NCBI GenBank assembly: GCA_019187365.1
Contig: JABARE010000004.1
Span: forward strand, 1-64,000
Origin: Saprospiraceae bacterium
GTDB taxonomy: Bacteria; Bacteroidota; Bacteroidia; Chitinophagales; Saprospiraceae
Length of the DNA stretch: 64,000 bases
Direction of reading: 5' to 3'
The notes under the pieces are model-generated. The model saw nothing but the letters and a program-made list of their open reading frames with translations. It searched no databases and was not told the origin of the DNA. The number at the start of each line of letters is the position of its first letter. Positions within the stretch are counted from its first letter, which is position 1. The position numbers and the translations under genes are program-made. Below, piece by piece: positions 1-7,503 of this stretch.

Positions 1-132
1 GCCGGAAAAACAGCGAGATATACAGACCCGCAAAGCGGCGAGCAGATAGAATGTCAGCTTTTTGTAGCCTGCCTACCGTACTCGGATTACGGCTTCGTCA
101 TGGCAGTTCCCAGCCAGAAGATCGAGGTGTAG
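1..132 (+). pseudogene. IS21-family transposase (IstA-like) fragment, truncated
   Basis: An open frame enters the window at base 1 and stops at TAG 130-132. The 43 visible residues include TDPQSGE, ECQLFVACLPYSDY and FVMAVPSQK, which I recognise as the start of the DDE integrase core of IS21-type IstA transposases. In intact IstA several hundred residues follow, including the later catalytic acids, and then an istB ATPase gene; here the frame ends and IS21-style end repeats follow at once. I infer an internally deleted, inactive copy. The 5' part lies outside the window, so whether it was intact up to this point cannot be seen. Confidence 0.7.
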
Positions 133-196
133 ATTCCTGACCATGTTGACCCATCATTCCTGTTTAAGGTGACCCCCCATTCCTGCATGTTGACCC
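133..196 (+). repeat. Triplicated 23-bp IS21-type terminal repeats
   Basis: Three copies of a unit of the form ATTCCTG-N3-6-GTTGACCC or GGTGACCC start at 133, 156 and 179, an exact 23-bp period. IS21-family elements carry several short repeats at each end that serve as transposase binding sites. Their position directly behind the truncated transposase frame supports reading them as the surviving end of that element. The exact outer tip was not identified. Confidence 0.6.
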
Positions 197-435
197 ACCC
201 TTGATTCGGCAATAAGAGGAAGTAAATTATTTTGTAGTGTATATTTCCTACCCTAAATTTGGGTAAGTAACTAAATGAAAAATTCAGGGTTTACCCTGAT
301 GCACTAAATGTTTTGAATGACCGCTTAGCTCATTTATGTTTAATCAGACGTTTTTAAATTGATGATCTCAAAAGAATTTTGAAGCGATCAAATTTTCTTC
401 TCCTGGTACCCTCCGAAAGTTGGATCTAAAATTAT
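197..435. other. AT-rich spacer without a recognisable gene
   Basis: This stretch lies between the IS21 end repeats and the first inverted-repeat element. It is AT-rich, has no convincing open frame on either strand and shows no promoter or terminator that I can support. Its last four bases (TTAT, 432-435) form the left target-site duplicate of the element that follows. Confidence 0.5.
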
Positions 436-492
436 GGGCACCTCGAATAACCCACTATTGCGCCAGCCAGACCGCACAGGCTCACCCACTCA

Positions 493-876
493 ATGAATTT
501 AGCTTCACAATACTTCGTTGCAGCTCAGTCAGTTATCGTTCCACATAGCTTCCTTCGCTGCGCCTCGTCTTGTTTTGCTCGGGGGCTGCCTCTCTCCACT
601 CCCTCTTGCGCCAGCCAGACCGCACAGGCTAATGCGCGAAATGAATTTAGCTTCACAATACTTCGTTGCGGTTCAGTCAGTTATTGCTCCACATAGCTTC
701 CTTCACCGCGCCTCGTCTTGTTTTGCTCGGGGGCTGCCTCTCTCCACTCCCTCTTGCGCCAGCCAGCCCGCACTGGCTTGCGCGCGAAATGAATTTAGCT
801 TCACAATACTTCGTTGCGGTTCAGTCAGTTATTGCTCCACATAGCTTCCTTCACCGCGCCTCGTCTTGTTTTGCTA
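493..876. repeat. 148-bp tandem repeat inside the element, about 2.6 copies
   Basis: Near-identical units begin with ATGAATTTAGCTTCACAATA at 493, 641 and 789, an exact 148-bp period. The third unit breaks off around 876. The related element at 60766-60962 holds one such unit, so the array looks like a local expansion. The overlapping small open frames here, such as those starting at 518, 666 and 814, are translations of this repeat and not genes. Confidence 0.8.
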
Positions 877-883
877 AATTCCT

Positions 884-976
884 TCTGGCATCAACAGGGA
901 GTGTGGAGAGAGGCAGCCCTTTTCATTCTGGCATCAACAGGGAGTGAAGAGAGGCAGCCCTTTTCATTCTGGCATC
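884..976. repeat. Short tandem repeat of 41-43 bp, about two copies
   Basis: The motif TCTGGCATCAACAGGGAGTG occurs at 884 and 927, and its stem TCTGGCATCAA again at 968, with AGAGAGGCAGCCCTTTTCAT between. The unit corresponds to the single TGGCATC-containing distal end of the other two elements, so this is a second, smaller duplication within copy 1. Confidence 0.7.
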
Positions 977-1000
977 AAAACTGGTTTTTTCGAGGTACCC

Positions 1001-1657
1001 TTATTTATTTGCGTCGTTATGAATGCCAAAGATCTTCTTTATGGAAGAGACCACGGTAGTGGCCAGAATGGCGCCGGAGAATGCCAGGAAAATATCTTTT
1101 TGCGCATCCCAAACATCGCCCTGAGTGCCCAGGTAGGCTTGGCCCTGCGCTTGGAAAAATACGTCCGCTACGGCCCACTCGATCAGCTCGTAAAAACCGC
1201 TGATGGAAAGGGTGACTTCAACGGGCAAGACCCAGGCAACGATGATGGGATATTTCAGCCACTTTAAAAACAACTCGCGCATGGGGTAGGCCAGCAAAAA
1301 TCCAAAACAGAAGTGCACGATCCGGTCGTAGTGGTTTCTTTGTGCGTCGAAAAGATCTTTAATCCAGTAACCAAAGGGGTTCTCGGCATAGGTGTATTTG
1401 GAGCCGTAAACGTGGAGACTCAGGTAAACAAAAATGAGCAGGTACGAAAGGTCGCTGAATTGGTACGTTCGAAAAGTTGTCACCAGGAAAATCAGAAATA
1501 ATATGGTGAGCGTGTTCTCGAGCATCCAGTTGTTCAGATCCGTCGTGCCGGTTAGGGTGCTGATCCAGATTGCGGCAAATGACACCGTGATTACCTGCAG
1601 AAGGCGGTTGCTTGCGAAGGGCATTCGTTCTTTTGATATGGCCAGGGTGAATTTCAT
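1001..1657 (-). CDS. DUF2238 / YjdF-family inner membrane protein
   Basis: A 218-residue polytopic membrane protein. Hydrophobic segments lie near residues 20-37, 46-62, 68-85, 112-128, 134-155 and 185-200. The sequence around HVYGSKYTYAENPFG, then HYDRIVHFCFGFLLAYPMRE and a late GDVWDAQKDI are the hallmark motifs of the DUF2238 (E. coli YjdF) family, whose function is unknown. Length is normal for the family. The stop codon TAA (1001-1003) lies inside the target duplication of the neighbouring mobile element, so that insertion abuts the gene but leaves it intact. The next gene upstream on the same strand is 79 bp away; co-transcription is possible but not shown. Confidence 0.85.
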   Translation of the reverse strand: MKFTLAISKERMPFASNRLLQVITVSFAAIWISTLTGTTDLNNWMLENTLTILFLIFLVTTFRTYQFSDLSYLLIFVYLSLHVYGSKYTYAENPFGYWIKDLFDAQRNHYDRIVHFCFGFLLAYPMRELFLKWLKYPIIVAWVLPVEVTLSISGFYELIEWAVADVFFQAQGQAYLGTQGDVWDAQKDIFLAFSGAILATTVVSSIKKIFGIHNDANK

Positions 1658-1736
1658 GGCGGGACTTTAACAGTTGATGGTTAGCGACCGGCCGTTCGCC
1701 TTTGACTTTGATGCACGTCGCTGATCTGTAGTTGGT

Positions 1737-2288
1737 TCATTTTCCGATGGGCGAGGGCTTGGTCAATGGCCGGCGGACAGCAAAGTACGGCAATTTTTCC
1801 TTTGCATGACATTGGTTGCATCCAGCGGTGAGGGAATCAAATGAAACCAAAAACTGTATGCTGTCGCGCGCTTCTGCCGCCGCTTTGACCGGGGGAAGAG
1901 CGTTCCTTAAAAAGTCTTCAGCCGATGCCCGGCGGCGCGGCCTTCTTTCAAGACCCCATTCCATGACCAGCGCGATCTTTTCCACCTGATAACGGGCGTA
2001 ATCCCAGTTTTTCTCGACCCCGGCCCAGTATAACTCCTGGTAACGATAGCCCATCTCGACCATGGCGACGTCAAATCCGCGAAGCTGGCGCTCCAATGTG
2101 CTCAGTTTTTCTTTTTGGGTGCCGCGAAGCCATTCGCCTTGTGCACCTTCGTCTGTCTGCTGCCCACAGGATATAGTTAAACTGGCCATCAGGACCAGCC
2201 ACAGGAGTGCGGGATGTAATAAGGCTTTTCCCGCCGGGGCTGGGAAAACAACGAATTGGAAACCCGCTGGCCACATCCGGTTTTTCAT
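1737..2288 (-). CDS. Lipoprotein with a single C-terminal CxxCH haem-binding motif
   Basis: 183 residues as drawn. A hydrophobic stretch followed by SLTISC looks like a lipoprotein signal with the lipid-bearing Cys near residue 41. The N-terminus is unusually long and translation may begin at an internal Met nearer this segment. The mature protein is helical and ends with CNQCH near residue 157, the c-type cytochrome haem-attachment motif, in a helical layout that resembles small periplasmic cytochromes. It may act in electron transfer or sensing at the cell envelope; the partner is unknown. It is divergent from susC. Confidence 0.65.
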   Translation of the reverse strand: MKNRMWPAGFQFVVFPAPAGKALLHPALLWLVLMASLTISCGQQTDEGAQGEWLRGTQKEKLSTLERQLRGFDVAMVEMGYRYQELYWAGVEKNWDYARYQVEKIALVMEWGLERRPRRRASAEDFLRNALPPVKAAAEARDSIQFLVSFDSLTAGCNQCHAKEKLPYFAVRRPLTKPSPIGK

Positions 2289-2610
2289 TGCGGAGACAAG
2301 ATACGACCGAAGCCCTTACCTGCAGTTTTGGCGGTTCAGTTGTCGTTCGGGGCGTTTTTGTCGTTGTTGAGCGACCTCGTGTGCCGGGCGGGTCGCGCAG
2401 GATGGAGCAGGGGAAATTCGCACTTCTTAGAAGAGAGTATGCCATGACTGCGATGATTTGAACAGACTCCTTACTGAAGTGACTTTTGCATCGGGGAAAG
2501 GGGAATTCACATGGCGAAAAGCGGGTTTTGCAAAATTTGACTCAGGCTGGCTGGTCGGGCAATTACCTTTGGTTCCCTCCCAGACCGGGACAAAAGAAAA
2601 CACCCGTATA
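2289..2610. other. Divergent intergenic region upstream of susC
   Basis: This region separates the minus-strand CxxCH lipoprotein gene from susC. The susC reading frame is open back to 2458, but residues encoded before 2611 have no signal-peptide character. I found no clean TAnnTTTG promoter or hairpin. It presumably holds the promoters of both flanking genes. Confidence 0.4.
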
Positions 2611-5600
2611 ATGCACCCTGCTCGCCAATTCCCGACCTGCGCAATGCCCATACACTGCATATTGATAGGGCTTTTCCACTTTGCCGGAATGCTGCATGCC
2701 CAGGAAATCACCTTGCGTGGCAAAGTCATTGATGCATCCAACCGCACCCCGTTGGAAGGGGCCGCGATCACCACATCAGCTTCCGGAAGCGAAGCATTCA
2801 GCAACGTGCTTGGGGAATTTTCTTTGCTGGTGCCAGACCAGTATCCACAAACCCTCTTCATCCAGCTGACGGGATACCTCAGAAAGGAAATCATTCTCGA
2901 GCGGGATGAATTTGTGGAAACTGCACTGGATGCAAACCGGACACAACTCAGCGAGGTGGTCGTCCGTAGTGGTTACACCGCACAGAAAAAATCGGAATAT
3001 TCAGGTGCCGGAGCACAATTGGCTGTGGCCCCTTTGCAATCCAGGCCGGTGGTGAGTTTTGACCAGCTCCTCGGCGGCCAGCTAACGGGATTGGATGTCA
3101 TCCAGCCAAGTGGGGTTCTCAACCAAACTCCCGTGCTGCGCATTCGCGGCATCCATTCCATCACTTCAGGACTCTATCCGCTGGTGGTCGTAGACGGCGT
3201 GGCCATGTTTGTTGGAGCGATTGGCGGTCTTGTCGGGAACAATCCACTTTCTGACCTGAACCCAAGTGACATCGAAACCGTCGATGTGCTGAAGGATGCG
3301 TCGGCCGCAGCGTTGTATGGCTCCCGAGCGGCCAATGGCGTGATGGTCATCACCACGAAGCGCGGTCGGAAGGGCAGGGTCAGGGTGCAGTACGACAACT
3401 GGATCAGCCGGAGCACGCCATACAACCTTCCCAAACTGCTCGGGGCAGAAGACTACGTCTCCATCAAAAACGAAGCGATGGTCAATGCCGGTCTGCAGCC
3501 CGGTTACGCCCTTATGAGGAGAGCCGACGGCAGCATCGTCAACACTTCCTGGTACGACGTGGCATACCGACCCGGTTATTCGCAAAGCCACAACCTGAGT
3601 GTGTCGGGTGCCAACCACTCGACGAGCTACTATTTCTCCTTCGGCTATACTGACCAGAACAGCTTTATCCGCTATAACCGCTACGAGCGATACGCCACCC
3701 GCCTGAACATCGAGAACCGGCTCAACGACCACCTGAGTGTTGGAGCGCTTGTGACGTATGCAAACGGTTTCAACGAAGGACCCAATACAGGCGCCATTGC
3801 AAGCTATTCGCTGGGCACTTCCTCCTACAATTCGGAATACATCACCAACGAACCCCTGGGAAGAATGACCTATGTGCTGCCACCCAATGTACCGGTATAC
3901 CGCGAGGACGGATCATACAGCATTCAAAACAAGATCAGCGTTGGATACGGGGCAAACAATCCTGCAACCATTGGTACCATCAACGCATACAACCTGGCTA
4001 TGGTGCAGAAACTCGACCTCAGCAGTTCCGAAAACAATGCGCTGATCGGCAATTTTTTTGCCACCTGGAAGATCATGCCCCGGTTGCATTTTAAATCCAG
4101 TTACGGAATCAACCACCTGCAATCGGAAAACCAGTCTTTTCTCAACCCCATTCATGGTGGGGGGGCATCGTCCAATGGCATCGCCACCAACGCATTTACC
4201 AAATTTTACCGCACCGAGTGGCGCAACCAGCTCACCTGGGATGTGCCTCTTGGCGAAAGACACCGTCTGCAACTTATTGCAGGACAGGAACAGTTGCGAA
4301 CAGAGATCCTGGGCTGGGGGGCACAACGCAGCAACATCACCGATCCCTATTACGAAAATTACCAGGGCGGGTTTGTAAACATTGCACCTTATGGCAACGT
4401 GGCTACGGAAAACACCCTGCTTTCATATTTGTCTTACCTGAGTTACGATTTCGACAAGCGTTATTTTGTTGCCTTCAGCTTCAGACGCGACGGGCTGTCT
4501 GCTCTGGCTGACGGCCGGCGTTTCGGCAATTTCATGGGAGCTTCTGCGGGGTGGAGCCTTGACCGGGAGAAATTTTTCAGCAACAGCATACTGGCGAAAG
4601 CCGTTGGCCAGTTGCGCCTGCGAGCAAGCTATGGCCTGGTGGGCAACAGCGAAATCGGCGCGTATCCAGCCATGGGATTGTATGGATCCAATACTTACGC
4701 CGGAAACCCCATACTCTTTTTTGCACAGGCCGCAAATCCGGAACTCAAATGGGAAAGTACGCTGAAGGCCAATGTAGGTTTGAGCGCAAGTTTGTTTGAT
4801 CAGCGATTGCAATTTGAGTTCGACTATTTTCATAATGCATCGCGGGACCTCATCCTGAAAGCACCCCAGGCACTGTCAGCCGGAATTCCCGGAAACTACG
4901 TCAACGCGAATGTTGGAAAAATGACCAACAAGGGATTCGAGATCATGGCAGAGGCAAATCTGATAAGCCGTGGCCGGTGGCGCTGGACCGTGCAATGCAA
5001 CGCATCGACATTGATCAATGAGGTGACGGAATTGGTGAGCGACATCTACGTTCCAAGCATATTCGGGGTGCAGAATATGACGCGGGAAGGCCATTCGGCA
5101 GGTTCCATCTTTGCAGTACCCTGCCTCGGGGTAAATCCGGACAACGGGCTGATGATGTTTCAAAACCGCGAAGGCAAAGCCGTTCAGTACAACCACATTG
5201 GTTCGCCCAAGTGGACATATCTCGACGGGAGTCCCGCTCCTGCAATCGACAACTACCTCGACGGCGTCATTCAGGGGCCTTCGCTGCCCCGGTGGTATGG
5301 AGGCGTTACAAACCACCTGCAGTATGGAAAGCTCGAATTGCAGATCCAGTGGAACTTTGCGGGCGGGCATTCCCTGTACAACGGCACGCGGGCAACCAAC
5401 AGCGACCAGCGCTATTTCAACAACGGCGTTTTCATCAAAGATCGGTGGACCACACCGGGGCAGAAAACGGAAATCCAGAAATTGTATTACGGCGATAACG
5501 TTTCAGCGGGTTTCTCGTTTTCGTCAACTTCAAAAGTTGAACGGGGGGATTATCTCAAACTCAAAAACCTGTTGCTTGCTTACCAGATACCGCTGAGTCC

Positions 5601-5790
5601 TCTTGGGCTTGCAGGCAAACTGCATTCTGCCCGCGTATTCGTCCAGGCCACCAACCTGCTGACCTTCACAGGCTACCGGGGATCGGATCCCGAGGTGAGC
5701 ATCAACGGCAATTCCATTCACACAGGCAAAGACCAGAATGTGCCTCCGAACGCACAGGTGTTCTCTGCCGGTTTCAACATTGGATTTTGA
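2611..5790 (+). CDS. SusC/RagA-family TonB-linked outer membrane receptor
   Basis: About 1059 residues from the ATG at 2611; an ATG at 2644 is also possible. Both put a signal peptide ending near MLHAQ at the start. An N-terminal carboxypeptidase-D-like beta-sandwich (GKVIDASNRTPLEGA...) is followed by the TonB plug with the family motifs SEVVVRSGY, RIRGIHSI, VVVDGV and DVLKDASAAALYGSRAANG, then a long beta-barrel ending in an aromatic residue (FNIGF). SusC proteins import oligosaccharides or peptides across the outer membrane together with a SusD lid. The susD gene begins 1 bp after the stop codon. No glycan-degrading enzyme is nearby; the next two genes encode metalloprotease-like proteins, so a peptide substrate (as for RagAB) is plausible but inferred. 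Confidence 0.93.
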   Translation: MHPARQFPTCAMPIHCILIGLFHFAGMLHAQEITLRGKVIDASNRTPLEGAAITTSASGSEAFSNVLGEFSLLVPDQYPQTLFIQLTGYLRKEIILERDEFVETALDANRTQLSEVVVRSGYTAQKKSEYSGAGAQLAVAPLQSRPVVSFDQLLGGQLTGLDVIQPSGVLNQTPVLRIRGIHSITSGLYPLVVVDGVAMFVGAIGGLVGNNPLSDLNPSDIETVDVLKDASAAALYGSRAANGVMVITTKRGRKGRVRVQYDNWISRSTPYNLPKLLGAEDYVSIKNEAMVNAGLQPGYALMRRADGSIVNTSWYDVAYRPGYSQSHNLSVSGANHSTSYYFSFGYTDQNSFIRYNRYERYATRLNIENRLNDHLSVGALVTYANGFNEGPNTGAIASYSLGTSSYNSEYITNEPLGRMTYVLPPNVPVYREDGSYSIQNKISVGYGANNPATIGTINAYNLAMVQKLDLSSSENNALIGNFFATWKIMPRLHFKSSYGINHLQSENQSFLNPIHGGGASSNGIATNAFTKFYRTEWRNQLTWDVPLGERHRLQLIAGQEQLRTEILGWGAQRSNITDPYYENYQGGFVNIAPYGNVATENTLLSYLSYLSYDFDKRYFVAFSFRRDGLSALADGRRFGNFMGASAGWSLDREKFFSNSILAKAVGQLRLRASYGLVGNSEIGAYPAMGLYGSNTYAGNPILFFAQAANPELKWESTLKANVGLSASLFDQRLQFEFDYFHNASRDLILKAPQALSAGIPGNYVNANVGKMTNKGFEIMAEANLISRGRWRWTVQCNASTLINEVTELVSDIYVPSIFGVQNMTREGHSAGSIFAVPCLGVNPDNGLMMFQNREGKAVQYNHIGSPKWTYLDGSPAPAIDNYLDGVIQGPSLPRWYGGVTNHLQYGKLELQIQWNFAGGHSLYNGTRATNSDQRYFNNGVFIKDRWTTPGQKTEIQKLYYGDNVSAGFSFSSTSKVERGDYLKLKNLLLAYQIPLSPLGLAGKLHSARVFVQATNLLTFTGYRGSDPEVSINGNSIHTGKDQNVPPNAQVFSAGFNIGF

Positions 5791-5791
5791 T

Positions 5792-7264
5792 ATGGTAAAA
5801 AGTATGACGCCATTCGCATACCGTTTCATCACCGGTGCAATGCTATCCACATTGTTTTTGCTGACATCGTGTTCAGAGGATTTTCTGGAGACAAATCCGA
5901 CTACGTTGTTGCCCGCAGAAAGGGCATTTGACTCTCCGGAAAAAGTACTGGCACAGGTCAATAACCTGTACGGCAAACTGCAAAACCCGAATTTTTATGG
6001 TGGCCGTTTCATCATTTTTAACGAGCAGCGCGCTGGTGAATTTGGCCAGAACGATGGCAATGCAGCGACCGGTTCGGCAATCTGGAACCAGAATGTAGCC
6101 TCAACCAGCGAATACGTAAACGACCTGTGGGCTGCTGCCTATTCTGCCATCAACGCTTCCAACATTTTAATGGACCAGATGGGCAAACAAACCGTCGTCA
6201 GTGACAGCGTGGCGAAACATTACAAAGCAGAGGCCAGATTTGTTCGGGCGCTTTGTTATCTGAGCCTGGTGCAGACTTTTGCCAGACCTTACCGGCTCGA
6301 CCCCAATGCGCCGGGAGTTCCCCTGCGGATTCAACCCATCACATCAGCGGGCAACAACGACCTGGCAAGAAGTTCTGTCGGGGAGGTCTATGCCCGGATC
6401 ATTGAAGATCTGGATGCCGCCGAAGCGACGTTGCCCGAATGCTACGGCGATGAGTTGCGCAACGTCACCCGTGCCCGGCGAAGCAATGCAATCGCACTGA
6501 AGACGCGCATCTTCCTCAACATGGGCTTGTACGAAAGGGTGGTGGAAGAATTCAGGAAGATCGTTCCCTCTCAGCCGCCATTCCGCTATGCCTCGGGGTG
6601 CAGTACGCATGCCCTGGAAGCTGATGTTGCTTCGCTGTTCTCAGGAAATTATACCGGGGTTGAAGCCCTGTTTTCCATTGCCTTTGCCAATACGACGACG
6701 GAAACTCCACCCCCGCAATACGCGCTGGCGTTCAATTACGTGACCCAGCCAATCATCTTTCTTGCACCCGAAGGCATCGGCTACCACGAGGCATTCAACT
6801 CAGCAGAAGATGCCCGCAGCAAGCTGCGAGGCGTGAGTCCGGCGGGACACCCCATCCTGACGAAATTCAAGATCACTTCAGCACCCTTTCGAGATTACGT
6901 TCCGGTAATGCGTTACGCTGAGGTCCTTCTCAATGGTGCCGAGGCGCTGACCTATTTGGGAGAATTGGAAAGCGCCAGGGAATTGCTGAAAGCCTTACGC
7001 CATCGCTCAGATCCGTCCTACGCATTTTCAGACTCTGAAATCACGACAGCAGAACAAATTCAACACAGTCTGGCCACGGAACGCCGCGTGGAGTTTCTCG
7101 GAGAGGGTTTGCGCCTGCAGGACCTCCAACGACAATTGCTGCCGCTGCCGTCAAAAACGGGAAGCATTGGCCGGGCCCCGGAAGTTCCCGTCCACGCATC
7201 CAACTACATCTGGCCGATTCCCAGCGGGGAGCTGAGCACCAACCGGCTCTGCATTCCCAACTGA
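5792..7264 (+). CDS. SusD/RagB-family nutrient-binding outer membrane lipoprotein
   Basis: 490 residues from the ATG at 5792, which lies 1 bp behind the susC stop; earlier in-frame starts overlap susC and lack a signal. The lipoprotein signal ends in LLTSC, so the protein should be anchored in the outer membrane facing outward. The helical TPR-like core with FLETNPTT near the N-terminus, KAEARFVRALCYLSLVQTF, and a C-terminal YIWPIPSGEL is typical of SusD. It forms the ligand-binding lid over SusC. The C-terminus is slightly short of the usual QNPGY-type ending. The two genes are clearly one transcription unit. Confidence 0.93.
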   Translation: MVKSMTPFAYRFITGAMLSTLFLLTSCSEDFLETNPTTLLPAERAFDSPEKVLAQVNNLYGKLQNPNFYGGRFIIFNEQRAGEFGQNDGNAATGSAIWNQNVASTSEYVNDLWAAAYSAINASNILMDQMGKQTVVSDSVAKHYKAEARFVRALCYLSLVQTFARPYRLDPNAPGVPLRIQPITSAGNNDLARSSVGEVYARIIEDLDAAEATLPECYGDELRNVTRARRSNAIALKTRIFLNMGLYERVVEEFRKIVPSQPPFRYASGCSTHALEADVASLFSGNYTGVEALFSIAFANTTTETPPPQYALAFNYVTQPIIFLAPEGIGYHEAFNSAEDARSKLRGVSPAGHPILTKFKITSAPFRDYVPVMRYAEVLLNGAEALTYLGELESARELLKALRHRSDPSYAFSDSEITTAEQIQHSLATERRVEFLGEGLRLQDLQRQLLPLPSKTGSIGRAPEVPVHASNYIWPIPSGELSTNRLCIPN

Positions 7265-7503
7265 GGCCGATACACCCACTTCCAGGATGGGGAATGAGCA
7301 TCCTCACCCTGTTGCGGCATCCAGATCACGCGATGCAAGGCGACTGTTAAAATATTTGACAAGTCCATGGGGAATGCCTAAATTTAGCGCTCGCGCAGGA
7401 TGATCCTGTCTGTCAAATTAACACCTGTTTTACAGAGAATTATACATTGCAAAAAAACACTATATTTCACTTTTTTACCATTTGGTGCTCTAAAACTCCT
7501 TCC

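Larger units (their letters stand above)
436..1000 (+). mobile_element. MITE-like non-autonomous element, copy 1 (565 bp, expanded)
   Basis: The ends form imperfect terminal inverted repeats: GGGCACCTCGAATAACCCA at 436 against GGGTACCTCGAAAAAACCA read inward from 1000, 16 of 19 identical. The 4-bp TTAT on both sides (432-435 and 1001-1004) is an exact target-site duplication. There is no transposase gene; the short open frames inside are shifted readings of the same internal repeat. Two other copies (57656-57776 and 60766-60962, both inverted relative to this one) share the ends and the inner motifs GCGCCAGCC, CACAGGCT and CTGGCATCAAAA. This copy is longer because of internal tandem duplications. 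Confidence 0.7.

Noticed and set aside
493..1267. Series of small plus-strand frames (81-108 codons) at the left end
   Set aside because: They are shifted translations of the 148-bp repeat or the antisense of the YjdF-like gene, without independent start signals.
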